From: Corynebacterium uterequi
GTDB lineage: Bacteria > Actinomycetota > Actinomycetes > Mycobacteriales > Mycobacteriaceae
Direction of reading: 5' to 3'
Assembly: GCF_001021065.1 (NCBI RefSeq)
Contig: NZ_CP011546.1
Location: forward strand, 2,294,001-2,358,000
Length of the DNA stretch: 64,000 nucleotides
Positions 25,459 through 34,900 of this stretch are shown here, piece after piece. Below the pieces are notes generated by a model. The model saw only the letters and a list, made by a program, of their open reading frames with translations, was not told the DNA's origin and did not search any database. The position numbers were made by a program, and so were the translations under genes. The stretch's first letter is position 1. Every line of letters begins with the position of its first letter.

Positions 25459-26097
25459 CTACAGCACTCCCTGCTCGCGGGCGGCGGCGACGGCGGAGGT
25501 GCGGGAACGCACTCCCAGCTTGTCGTAGATGTGAACGAGGTGGGACTTCACAGTCGCCTCGGAGAGCATCAGTTCCTGGCCGATCTCTCGGTTAGAGGAG
25601 CCCGCCGCCACGAGCCCTAGGACCTCCAGCTCGCGCGGAGTGAGGGACATCCGGGGGCTGCGTACCCGGGTCATGAGGCGGTCCGCCACCACCGGCGACA
25701 GGGCCGAGTCTCCCTCGGCCGCCGACCGCACGGCCGCGAGCAGCTCCTGCGGCTCGGCGTCTTTGAGCAGGTAGCCGACCGCGCCGGCCTCGATGGCGCC
25801 GAGGATATCCGCGTCCGTGTCATAGTTGGTGACCACCAAGACCTCGGGCGGATTATCCATCGACTTGCGGATCTCCGCGGTGGCCTGCGCGCCGTTGGTG
25901 ACCTTGGTCCCCTCCACGCCGGCGCCGAAGCGCAGATCCATGAGGATGACGTCGATTCCCCCGGCCTGGGCGGCCGAGATCGCCGCCTCCGCGGTCGCCA
26001 CCTCCCCGACGACGGTGATGTCCTCTGCCTCCTCAAGCACGGCACGCAAGCCGAGCCGAACGATCTCGTGGTCATCCGCCAGCAGGGCACGGATCAT
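25459..26097 (-). CDS. hrrA: NarL/FixJ-type response regulator, HrrA-like
   Basis: 212 residues. The receiver domain has DDHEIVRLGL (acid pocket), the phosphorylated aspartate in VILMDLRFG, and the TNYDTDADILGAIEAGAVGYLLKD switch region. The LuxR-type DNA-binding domain is LTPRELEVLGLVAAGSSNREIGQELMLSEATVKSHLVHIYDKLGVRSRT. Overall it agrees with the HrrA protein of C. glutamicum and C. diphtheriae as I remember it, including the length. HrrA controls haem oxygenase, haem synthesis and respiratory genes in response to haem. It follows the kinase gene by 60 bp and has its own AAAGGA site. Confidence 0.9.
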   Translation of the reverse strand: MIRALLADDHEIVRLGLRAVLEEAEDITVVGEVATAEAAISAAQAGGIDVILMDLRFGAGVEGTKVTNGAQATAEIRKSMDNPPEVLVVTNYDTDADILGAIEAGAVGYLLKDAEPQELLAAVRSAAEGDSALSPVVADRLMTRVRSPRMSLTPRELEVLGLVAAGSSNREIGQELMLSEATVKSHLVHIYDKLGVRSRTSAVAAAREQGVL

Positions 26098-26157
26098 AGC
26101 GCATTTCCTTTCAGCTTCCGGGATACCGCTTCCAACTTTAGTGCAGGTACTTCAGCG

Positions 26158-27354
26158 TTAGGACGGTTGAGGCAAGGCTAGGGCGACGGACACCGCGGTC
26201 GGTCCCCCCGGCGCCGATTCGATCACCAACTCCCCGCCGTGCTCGGCGACGCGCTGCCGCATCGCCGCGATACCCACATGTCCCAGTCCCGCCCGGTCGG
26301 GAGGCAACGCGGCGGCGTCGAACCCGCGCCCGTTGTCGACGACGTCGAGGCGCACCTCCCCAGGGCTGTACGTCAGCGTCACGCGGCACCGGGTGGCGCC
26401 GGCGTGCTTGACGACGTTGCCCACCGCGCCCTGTGCCACCCGCAGCAGCGTCGCCTCGATCTTCATCGGCAGCTCCACCGCGTCGCCGTCCGTCTCGACG
26501 TCGATGCGCACCTCCCCCGCCGCGGCGAAGCTACGGGTCATGCGCTCCAGGGCGTCCACCAGGGAACTCTCCGACAGGCTCGCCGGCTGCAGCGCCGCGA
26601 TCATCGCCCGGGCTTCGGCCAGGTTTTCGCTGGCGGCGAAGCGCGCTTGTTGAATCCGCGTCACCGCCGCGTCGAGCTGCGCCGGGTCCTTGCCCAGCTC
26701 CCGCTCGGCGGCGTGCAGCAGCATCTGGATGCTCGACAGGCCCTGGGCCACGGTGTCGTGCAGCTCGTGCGCCAGGCGCTGGCGTTCCGCTACCGCGCCC
26801 GCCTCGTGCTGGGTGTGCGCGAGCTCCTCCCGGGTCTCCATGAGTTGGGTGATGAGCTGCTGGCGCTCCGTGCTGATGCGCTCCATCTGGGCGAAGGCAA
26901 AGAAGATGGCGAGCGAGATCGCCGCCGAGATCGCCGGGCCCATGATGCCGCCGAAGGTGAGCCCACCAGGAATCTGCATGATGATGCACACGCAGGTGGC
27001 GAACACCACCGACACCACGCCCTGCAGCTCGTCGAGGGCCTGGAGATAGACGAAGAACAGGGTGAACACCAGGTACACGCCCACCGGGGCGATGAACATG
27101 TCCCCGATCCACAGCACCGTGAGCGCCAGGGTCCACGTGTGGCGCAGGAGCACCGGCCACTCGTCGACGTGGCGCTCCCCGAGGAAGTACACCGCGGCAA
27201 AGAGCGCGATGATGACCAGGTTCGCGAGCGCATCGGCCAGCGGCATCTGCATCGACGTCGACGTCGCGACGAGCAGGAGCATCGCCGTGAAGACGTTGAG
27301 GCCGTTGCGCAGGCCCTCCATCGCCCGCTGCCGGGGTGGCGAAGTAGGTTTCAT
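26158..27354 (-). CDS. hrrS: Sensor histidine kinase, HrrS-like
   Basis: 398 residues. Five to six membrane segments (about residues 20-155) form the sensor; then a DHp domain of the HisKA_3 type with the phospho-acceptor histidine in RQRLAHELHDTVAQGLSSIQML, and a HATPase_c domain with QGAVGNVVKHAGATRCRV (N box) and VVDNGRGFD (G1). This belongs to the NarX/DesK group that pairs with NarL-type regulators, and the adjacent regulator is HrrA-like. In corynebacteria HrrS senses haem at the membrane. The kinase gene is divergent from a YidC-type gene, with the start codons 62 bp apart. Confidence 0.88.
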   Translation of the reverse strand: MKPTSPPRQRAMEGLRNGLNVFTAMLLLVATSTSMQMPLADALANLVIIALFAAVYFLGERHVDEWPVLLRHTWTLALTVLWIGDMFIAPVGVYLVFTLFFVYLQALDELQGVVSVVFATCVCIIMQIPGGLTFGGIMGPAISAAISLAIFFAFAQMERISTERQQLITQLMETREELAHTQHEAGAVAERQRLAHELHDTVAQGLSSIQMLLHAAERELGKDPAQLDAAVTRIQQARFAASENLAEARAMIAALQPASLSESSLVDALERMTRSFAAAGEVRIDVETDGDAVELPMKIEATLLRVAQGAVGNVVKHAGATRCRVTLTYSPGEVRLDVVDNGRGFDAAALPPDRAGLGHVGIAAMRQRVAEHGGELVIESAPGGPTAVSVALALPQPS

Positions 27355-27416
27355 AGCTTATGACCTTAGCCGGCACCTCGACGGCGTTTCGTCGGCGAGC
27401 CGCTAAGCTTACCGCC

Positions 27417-28559
27417 ATGCTCACTGTGTTCGCGTACCCGGTTTCCGGCGTCATGAAGATGTGGCATGAAGCGCTCACCGCCGTCGGCGTCGATCCCCAC
27501 CACGCCTGGGCGGCGTCCATCGTCCTGCTGGTCGTCACGGTGCGCGCATCCCTCCTCCCCTTCGCGTGGGTGCAACGCAGATCCGCCCACCAGTCGGCGC
27601 GTATGCGACCTGAGATGGCGTCCTTGATGAAGCAATTCTCCGGTAAGACCGACGCCGAATCCCTCGCTCTGCTCCAGGTGCGTAAGCGCTCGCTGCAGCA
27701 TCGCTATAACGTGTCCATGACCGCCGGCTGCATGCCGCTGTTCATTCAGATTCCGGTGCTTATCGGCTTATATCGGCTGCTGATGTGGATGTCTCGGCCG
27801 GAGATGCTGGCGTCTCACGCCTCCCGCAGCGGCGGCTTCGGGTTCCTCACCGGCGAGGATATTCATAACTTCCTCAATAGCACGCTGGCCGGTGTTCCCC
27901 TGCCCGCCTACTACGCAATGTCGGACAAGCAGCTGGCGGCGCTGTCGACCACCCAAGGCGACGTCGGCCGCGTTCTCCTGCCGCTGCTGCTCACCGCCGT
28001 GGTATTCACCACCGCAAATCTGTGTATCTCGAATTACGTGAGCTTTAGGACCCTCAACTGGAATATCGCCCTGTCGCGGCGGCTGTTCTTCTTCTTCGCG
28101 TCCTACATCCTCATCATGCCGGTGATGCTGCTCAGCCTCGGCGTCCTCGGGCCATTGCCCATCGCGCTCGTGTGGTATTGGGCGACGGGAAACTTATGGA
28201 GCACGCTGCAAGTCATCACCCTCAATGTCATTGCCCACCGACGGTGGCCTCTGACCGCCGAACACCGCGAATACCACCGCGCGAATCGCCTCTCCTACAT
28301 GGAGGCGAAAAAGCAGCCACGGGCCTTCAACCGCCGCGCAAGGGAATGGGTGGACAACGCCGAAGCCCGAGGTAGCGATCGGCAACAGGCAGAACAACAG
28401 GTGGAACACCGGCGGGAGGAAATCCGCAAGCGCATCGACGCCCGGCGCGAGGCCATCCGGGCGGCAAAGAAGGAACTGGCGGAATCCAAGGCGAAGCTCA
28501 AGGAAGAAAAGAAGCAGCGGCGTGCCGCCGGCGGCAAGCACCGGGCGGAGAACAATTAG
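27417..28559 (+). CDS. yidC: YidC/Oxa1-type membrane protein insertase
   Basis: 380 residues from ATG 27417. A TAAGCT element 7 bases upstream and the lack of a ribosome site suggest a leaderless mRNA; the open frame back to 27360 is probably not used. The YidC core is clear: ASIVLLVVTVRASLLPFAWVQRRS, then KQFSGKTDAESLALLQVRKRSLQHRYNVSM and GCMPLFIQIPVLIGLYRLL. The C-terminal 90 residues are highly charged (KKELAESKAKLKEEKKQRR), as in YidC tails that bind ribosomes. It lacks the large periplasmic domain of Gram-negative YidC. It lies away from the rnpA-jag cluster, so it may be a second insertase of this organism. Confidence 0.85.
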   Translation: MLTVFAYPVSGVMKMWHEALTAVGVDPHHAWAASIVLLVVTVRASLLPFAWVQRRSAHQSARMRPEMASLMKQFSGKTDAESLALLQVRKRSLQHRYNVSMTAGCMPLFIQIPVLIGLYRLLMWMSRPEMLASHASRSGGFGFLTGEDIHNFLNSTLAGVPLPAYYAMSDKQLAALSTTQGDVGRVLLPLLLTAVVFTTANLCISNYVSFRTLNWNIALSRRLFFFFASYILIMPVMLLSLGVLGPLPIALVWYWATGNLWSTLQVITLNVIAHRRWPLTAEHREYHRANRLSYMEAKKQPRAFNRRAREWVDNAEARGSDRQQAEQQVEHRREEIRKRIDARREAIRAAKKELAESKAKLKEEKKQRRAAGGKHRAENN

Positions 28560-29182
28560 ATTGAGTAGTCGGCCGGCGGCTGGTTGAGCATGTGCCGGGC
28601 CAAATCCCGGGCGGTGTACAGCGGTGACTTATCCCGCAGTAGGCGCGCCCCGGCCTGCCCGCCGTCGAGGAAAATGAGAAGCTGATCGGCCTGCGTCGCA
28701 GAGGGGTAGCCATTCTTTTCGTTGAGCAGCGCCGTCATCGTGTCGTGCATCCACTGCCGGTGGGCCAGGCAGGTATCGACAATCTGCGCCTCGGAGTCCG
28801 TATCCGGCTTAGGGTACTCGTTCGCCGCGTTGAGGAAGTGCGAGCCACGGAAATCCTTGCCCGGTTCCTCGTCAATGACGATGTCAAAGAAGGCGAGGAT
28901 TTTCGACTCCACGTCCGTCATGCCGGCGGTCCTCGTCGCCCACGTCTCACGGGCCTTCTCATCTAAGGCTTCCAGGTAGGCGATGACCAGCTTGTCCTTG
29001 GAGCCGAACAACGAGTACAGCGACGCCTTGGCCACATCGGCTTCTCGCAGGATGCGGTCAATGCCGATCACCCGAATGCCTTCGGTGGTGAACAAGTGCG
29101 TCGCCGAGGCCAGCAGCCGCTGGCGCGGGCTGGGCCGATTGCGCCGTTTGCTGCCGGATGTGCTTGTTGCTTTCGATGCCAC
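28556..29182 (-). CDS. TetR-family regulator
   Basis: 208 residues from GTG 29182 with GGAGGG upstream. The helix-turn-helix is RQRLLASATHLFTTEGIRVIGIDRILREADVAKASLYSLFGSKDKLVIAYLEALD, of the group that uses S-L-Y-S-L-F-G-S-K-D (similar to NemR/YxaF types). The C-terminal part (SHFLNAANEYPKPD) also fits that group. No target gene is obvious: the neighbours are YidC (convergent, overlapping its stop by four bases) and GlsB downstream. It may regulate distant genes or itself. Confidence 0.85.
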   Translation of the reverse strand: MASKATSTSGSKRRNRPSPRQRLLASATHLFTTEGIRVIGIDRILREADVAKASLYSLFGSKDKLVIAYLEALDEKARETWATRTAGMTDVESKILAFFDIVIDEEPGKDFRGSHFLNAANEYPKPDTDSEAQIVDTCLAHRQWMHDTMTALLNEKNGYPSATQADQLLIFLDGGQAGARLLRDKSPLYTARDLARHMLNQPPADYSI

Positions 29183-29281
29183 CGCGAGCCGTTCCCTCCA
29201 CGTGGTTAGTGTTCGATCTGTCTACATACTAGACAAACCTGTCCGTTCTAACCAGCGGTCAGGCGGCGCGGGTGGCCGGGG

Positions 29282-29542
29282 TTACTTGCGGATCATATTG
29301 AGCAGGCCCAGCAGAATGCAGGCGCCGAGGATCGCCGTGAGGAAGCTGGCGAACAGCCCGAAGCTGGAGACGTCGAAGAAAAGCCCCAGCAGCGCGCCGC
29401 CGAGGATCGCGCCGACCACGCCGACGAGGATGTTGGCGACGATGCCCATCTGCGCGTCGCGGCCCTTAATCTTGGAGGCGATCCAGCCCGCGAGCCCGCC
29501 GAGGATGAGCCAGCCGAAGAATCCACCCAAAGAGATACCCAT
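29282..29542 (-). CDS. GlsB/YeaQ/YmgE family small membrane protein
   Basis: 86 residues with three hydrophobic segments. GFFGWLILGGLAGWIASKIKGRDAQMG and IVANILVGVVGAILGGALLGLF are the family signature (transglycosylase-associated protein, Pfam Transgly_assoc). The family is stress-induced in many bacteria, and its molecular function is not known. An AAAAGGAATAA site stands just before the ATG. It lies beside a universal stress protein gene on the same strand, which fits a general stress role. Confidence 0.9.
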   Translation of the reverse strand: MGISLGGFFGWLILGGLAGWIASKIKGRDAQMGIVANILVGVVGAILGGALLGLFFDVSSFGLFASFLTAILGACILLGLLNMIRK

Positions 29543-29650
29543 TATTTATTCCTTTTCAATCAGTAGTGAGTGAGGAAGAGCTGCTCTTCCCGCCGGCCAT
29601 TGTTTGCCCTTTCCCACGATTTCGCAACCCTCCGGCCGACCCCGGGCAGG

Positions 29651-29682
29651 AAAAATCCCCCTCACCGGCACCGACGAGGGGG
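29651..29682 (-). terminator. Terminator after the universal stress protein gene
   Basis: Read on the minus strand: CCCCCTC, a 12-base loop, GAGGGGG, then ATTTTT. It lies 13 bp after the stop codon of the universal stress protein gene. Confidence 0.88.
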
Positions 29683-29694
29683 ATCCGCGCGAGG

Positions 29695-30591
29695 CTAGTC
29701 GCTATTCGGGCGAACCACCATGAGCGGGCAGGGGGCGGACTGCAGCAGCGCCCGCGACGTCGACCCGATGAGCATGCCCTTGAAGCCACCCCGGCCATGC
29801 GAGCCGACGACGAGCAGCTGCGCGCCCTCCGACTGCTCCGCCAGGGCCCGCACCGGCCGGTCCCGGGTGATGACCTTCGCCACCTGCACGTCCGGGTACT
29901 TGTCGATCATGGGCTGGAGGCGCTCGGTGAGCACCTTCACCTGCTGGCGTTCGATGTCCTCCCACTGGCTCTGGGCGGCCGCCAGGCCCGCGATGGACGA
30001 CTGTGCCTGCATGTCCATCCACGTGTGGACGGCGATGAGCTCCGCGCCGCGGGCGTCCGCCTCGGCGAACGCGTACTCGGTGGCCTTCTGGGACACGTCC
30101 GAGCCGTCGACACCCACGACCACGGGGCCGTACTTATTCACCTCGGTCACGTTGCTGTTTTCCCGGACGACGACCACCGGGCAGTTCGCGTGGGAGACGA
30201 CCGCGGCCGACACCGACCCCAGCACCATGCCCGACAGGCCGCCGAGGCCGCGGGATCCGAGAACGAGCATCGTCACGTCGTTGCTCATCTCCAGGAGCAT
30301 GTCGATCGGGGAGCCTTCCGCGATCGTGTGTCCGATGAGGATATCCGGGGCGACCTCGTGGGCAACGTCCCGGGCTTCCTCGATCTTCTCCATGGCCTCC
30401 GCCTGCAGGTCGGCGAAGAGCTCCTCAGGCGGCACCATCCCCTCGGCGTACAGGTACTGGGGCATGGTGTAGCTGGTGGCCAGGCGCAGCGGAATCCCGC
30501 GCTTCATGGCGGTGTTAGCCGCCCACCTCACAGCGTTCTTCGAGGCCGCGGACCCGTCAACGGCAACGACGACGATATCTTCCTTCGCCAT
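29695..30591 (-). CDS. Tandem universal stress protein
   Basis: 298 residues made of two UspA domains. Each has the N-terminal strand with an aspartate (VVVAVDGSAASKNAVRWA; VVVGVDGSDVSQKATEYA) and an ATP-binding glycine loop (VLGSRGLGGLSGMVLGSVSAAV; VVGSHGRGGFKGMLIGSTSRAL). The loops fit the G-2X-G-9X-G(S/T) pattern, so both domains probably bind ATP. Such two-domain proteins are common in actinobacteria and are induced by stress or entry into stationary phase. AAAGGACAT precedes the ATG. A clear terminator follows. Confidence 0.93.
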   Translation of the reverse strand: MAKEDIVVVAVDGSAASKNAVRWAANTAMKRGIPLRLATSYTMPQYLYAEGMVPPEELFADLQAEAMEKIEEARDVAHEVAPDILIGHTIAEGSPIDMLLEMSNDVTMLVLGSRGLGGLSGMVLGSVSAAVVSHANCPVVVVRENSNVTEVNKYGPVVVGVDGSDVSQKATEYAFAEADARGAELIAVHTWMDMQAQSSIAGLAAAQSQWEDIERQQVKVLTERLQPMIDKYPDVQVAKVITRDRPVRALAEQSEGAQLLVVGSHGRGGFKGMLIGSTSRALLQSAPCPLMVVRPNSD

Positions 30592-30781
30592 GATCTAGAT
30601 GTCCTTTCTGAAGTTCAGTGAGGGTGCATCGGCATATGCTCCGCGCCGACTCTGGCCCTCTTTCTCGCCTGTTCATGGTCCACTGTACCCTTATTTCAGC
30701 AATCTGGTTATGACATTATGAGCGCCTGGCGCGAGCACCCCCTGGCCTACTTTTCGCCCCCACCCCACCCGAGGAATCCCC

Positions 30782-31738
30782 ATGCCGCCCGCCCCGCTGC
30801 CAATCCGCGACGGTCTCAATCCCACCCGCGCCCGCCTGCCCGACGACGCCCCCGTGACCACCGCTTTCGACTTCATCTACCACCTGGTCTCCACCCAAAG
30901 GCACCGCCATCCCGACGACGACGCGGCAGCCGTCCGCGCCCGTTTCGCCCGCGGCGACGTGGTCACCGTCGGCGCAGTCCCGCTGACTCCGACGACCCTG
31001 GTACGGCCAGGTCAGGACGTCTGGTTCTACCGCCGGCCTGCACCTGAACCTCCAGTGCCGGGACGACTGAGCGTCCTGTGGCACGACGCGCGCCTCGTCG
31101 TCGTCGACAAGCCTCACTTCATGGCCACGATGCCCCGGGCCCAACACATCGTCCAGACGGCCACCGTCCAGCTGCGGCGCCTGCTCGGCAACGATGACCT
31201 GGTGCCGGCGCACCGGCTCGACCGGCTCACCGCCGGCGTGCTCGTGTTCGTGGCCGCGCCGGAGTTCCGGGGCGCTTATCAGAGCCTCTTCGCCCGGCGA
31301 GAGGTGCGCAAGACGTATGAGGCGATCGCCCGCCACGACCCGCAACTCGCCGCGAGCACCCCGTTGACCTGGGAGAACCACATCCTCAAGGTGACGGGCG
31401 AGTACCAGGCCCGCATCGTCGACGCCGCCGCTAACGCCCGTACCGTGCTGCGCCAGGTGCAGCCGCTCGACGCCGTCGAACAGCGAGAGCTCAGCGCGCG
31501 CTATGGCACGCACCAGCCGCTCGCCCGGTACCTGCTGGAGCCCCACACCGGCAAGACTCACCAGCTGCGGGTCCATATGAACGCCGCCGGGGTGCCGATC
31601 CTGGGCGATAGCGCCTACCCGGTGGCGCTTGACGCCGTTGCTGAGGACTTCGACCGGCCCCTGCAGCTGATTTCCCGGTCGATTACGTTCGTCGATCCCG
31701 TCGACGGTGAGCGTCGTACCTTCCGCTCGCAGCTGTGA
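30782..31738 (+). CDS. RluA-type pseudouridine synthase
   Basis: 318 residues. The catalytic motif is DDLVPAHRLDRLTAGVLVF with the essential aspartate in HRLDRLTAG; LVVVDKPHFMAT is the usual strand before it, and RYLLEPHTGKTHQLRVHMNAAGVPILGDSAYP the C-terminal RNA-binding part. These enzymes turn uridine into pseudouridine in ribosomal or transfer RNA. The S4 domain is poorly conserved in the N-terminus. The start follows GAGGAATCCCC. The gene stands alone between the divergent stress-protein gene and the phosphatase operon. Confidence 0.9.
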   Translation: MPPAPLPIRDGLNPTRARLPDDAPVTTAFDFIYHLVSTQRHRHPDDDAAAVRARFARGDVVTVGAVPLTPTTLVRPGQDVWFYRRPAPEPPVPGRLSVLWHDARLVVVDKPHFMATMPRAQHIVQTATVQLRRLLGNDDLVPAHRLDRLTAGVLVFVAAPEFRGAYQSLFARREVRKTYEAIARHDPQLAASTPLTWENHILKVTGEYQARIVDAAANARTVLRQVQPLDAVEQRELSARYGTHQPLARYLLEPHTGKTHQLRVHMNAAGVPILGDSAYPVALDAVAEDFDRPLQLISRSITFVDPVDGERRTFRSQL

Positions 31739-31816
31739 GCCGCCGGCCTATCGCTGCCCACCGTTAATGAAAATGATGTGAAATAGTAAATGTAACGCTT
31801 ATTTTTTCTTGCGGCC

Positions 31817-31867
31817 AGGTTAACAAAACCTCCCGTTTAGATTCATGAGGTCCAATGTGGACACCTC
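31817..31867 (+). promoter_or_regulatory. Inverted repeats in the phosphatase upstream region
   Basis: AGGTT-AACAA-AACCT (31817-31831) is a perfect inverted repeat, and 16 bp later GAGGTCCA and TGGACACCTC (31847-31867) form a bulged hairpin. The region upstream is AT-rich. They could be regulator sites for phosphate control, but I cannot match them to a defined PhoR box. Confidence 0.35.
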
Positions 31868-31988
31868 AAATGCCCACGAGGGCAGGTGTGCATGCACTTA
31901 GTGGGACTGCGCCTTCTCTCAGCTGGTGGGGTGTCGGCACCGAAAAACCTAGGTGGCGGCTATTACTTCTCGAGGAGGCCACACTCTC

Positions 31989-34900
31989 ATGAAACCCTTC
32001 GGACGTCACGTCGCCGCGGTCATCTCCGCCGGTGCGATCGTCCTCGGCACCACGATCGTCCCCGCCGCCTCGGCGCAGGACGCGAATCTCGCCGAGCTGG
32101 CGGACAACGCCCGCACTTTCGTTCCCACCTACAACGGCCCGGAATCCTGTAACCCGAAGAACCCCGACGGCACCCCGCGCGCCATCAAGCCCGGCGAGTG
32201 CGCCCAGTTCGGCACCGAGGGCCAGCAGCGCACCGACGCGAAAGCGCGCAACGTCATCCTCATCATCGGTGACGGCATGGGCCAGCAGGAAATCACCGCT
32301 GCCCGCAACTACCTCAAGGGCGCTTCCGGCCGCTTCGAAGGGCTGGACAACTTCACGTCCACGGGCACCTACACCCACCACTCCATCGACCAGGATGGAA
32401 CCTTCAACTACGTGACCGACTCCGCGGCCTCCGCTACCGCCTGGTCCACCGGCGCCAAGACCTACAACGGCGCCATCGGTGTGGACCTGGAGCAGAAGCC
32501 GGTGGAGACCCTCATGGAGAAGGCCAAGCGGGCCGGTATGCGCACCGGCAACGTCACCACCTCCGAACTGCAGGACGCCACCCCCGCCGGCGCCGCGACG
32601 CACGCGCTCAACCGCAAGTGCTACGGCCCGCAGGAGTCGGAGAATAGCGACTCCTGCCAGGGCGAAGCCTTCGCCAAGCAGTACCGCGAAAACGGCGGCC
32701 TCGGCTCCATCTCCGAGCAGCTGCTCGACCTGCGCGCGGACGTCACCCTAGGCGGCGGCATGGAGGCCTTCAACCAGGAAGTTCAGGTCGACGGCACCGC
32801 CAAGACCCCCTTCGTGCCCTCTGAGATGAAGTGGACGAAGGGCCAGACCGTCCTCGAAAACGCGAAGAGCAACGGCTTCAACGTCGTCACTGACGCCGCC
32901 GGCCTCGACGCGGTCACCGAGGCTAACCAGGACAAGCCGCTGCTCGGTGTCTTCGGCGACGGCAACCTGGAGACCCGCCTCGCCCCCAGCAAGGCCACCA
33001 TGGGCGGCTCCCACGGCAAGCCCGGCCAGTGCGAGCCGCAGGACACCAAGGGCCAGCCCGAGCTCAAGGACATGACCCGCAAGGCCATCGAGCTGCTCGA
33101 CAAGAAGGATGAGGAGAAGGGCTTCTTCCTCCAGGTCGAAAGCGCCTCCATCGACAAGCGGGCCCACGCGGCCGATGCGTGCGGCATGATCGGTGAGGTT
33201 GAGCGCATCGACGAGGCGATTAAGGAAGCCCTGGACTTCGCCCGCGAGGACGGCAACACCCTCGTCGTCGTCACCGCTGACCACTCCCACTCGACGCAGA
33301 TCATCTACGACGAGACCGACACCGTCTCCCCGACGACCCGCCTGCAGACCCAGGACGGCGGCGCCATGACCGTCGCCTACGGCACCCTGCCCGCCGACGT
33401 CATCGTCAACGACCCCAAGGCCTCCACCCAGCACACCGGCTCCCAGCTCCGCGTCGCCGCGTTCGGCCCCGGTGAGGAAAACGTCATCGGCCAGATCGAC
33501 CAGACCGACGTCTTCTTCGTCCTGGCCAACGCGCTGGGTCTCAACGACGTCCCGGCTGTGCCCGCGTCGACGACGCTGTCTGACTCCGCCAAGGGCGTCC
33601 TGCTCGGCGTCGACCGCAACGAGCCCGTCGACCTGTCCAAGAGCTGCTACAAGACCGGCGATCCCTCCCATGTCCCCGGCCCCGGCGACTGCGCCCAGTT
33701 CGGCACCAAGGGCCAGGGCATCGACGACACCAAGGCTAAGAACGTCGTCCTGCTCATCGGCGACGGCACCGGCGACTCCGAGCTGACCTCGGCCCGCAAC
33801 TACCTGCACGGCGCCAACGGCCGCTTCGCCGGCATCGACGCCCTGCCGTTCACCGGCTCCTACACCCACTTCTCCCTCAACAAGAAGCGCGGCGGCCCCG
33901 ACTACGTCACCGACTCCGCGGCGTCCGCCACCGCCTGGAACACCGGCGCGAAGACCTACAGCGGCGGCGTCGGCGTGCTCCTCGACGGCACCCCGGTCCC
34001 CAACCTCATGGAGCTGGCCAAGGCCAAGGGCATGAAGACCGGTAACGTCACCACCTCTGAGGTCCAGGACGCCACCCCGGCCTCCTTCGCCACCCACGCC
34101 CTCAACCGCAAGTGCTACGGCCCCGTCGAGTCCGAGAACTCCGAATCCTGCCAGGGCGAGGCCTTCGCCTCCCAGTACCGCGAGAACCAGGGCCTCGGCT
34201 CCATCTCCGAGCAGCTGGTGGACGGCCGCGCGGACATCACCATGGGCGGCGGCTCGGAAGCCTTCGCCCAGCAGGTGCAGGTGGACGGGCAGTGGGCCGG
34301 CCGCGAGTGGAACAAGGGCAAGTCCGTCGTGGACAACGCCCGCGACAACCACGGCTTCCAGGTCGTGACCAACCTCGACGAGATGGAAGCCCTCACCGAG
34401 GCCAACCAGGACAAGCCGGTCCTGGGCCTGTTCTCCGAGGGCAACATGCCCCGCCTGTACGAGCAGTCCATCCCCACGGTCACCGGCCCTAAGGAACCCG
34501 CCAAGCAGTGCAAGCTCAACCCCGAGTTCGCCACCTCCCAGCCGACCTTGGCCCAGATGACCGCCAAATCCCTGGATCTGCTGCAAAACGACAACGGCTT
34601 CCTGCTCCAGGTGGAAAGCGCCTCCATCGATAAGGCCGACCACGACGCCGACATCTGCGGCCAGGTCGGCGAAGCCGCACAGTTCGACGATGCCATCCAG
34701 GTGGTCCGCGAATGGGTGAAGAAGACCGGCGAACCGACACTGCTCATCACCACCGCTGACCACGCTCACACGTCGCAGATCACCGCGAACGGGGCACTGA
34801 CCGCCGGCCGCGCCACGAAGCTCATCACCGCCGACGGCGACGACATGACGGTCAACTACGCCACCGCCGCCACCAACGAGGATGAGGACGCCCTCGGCGG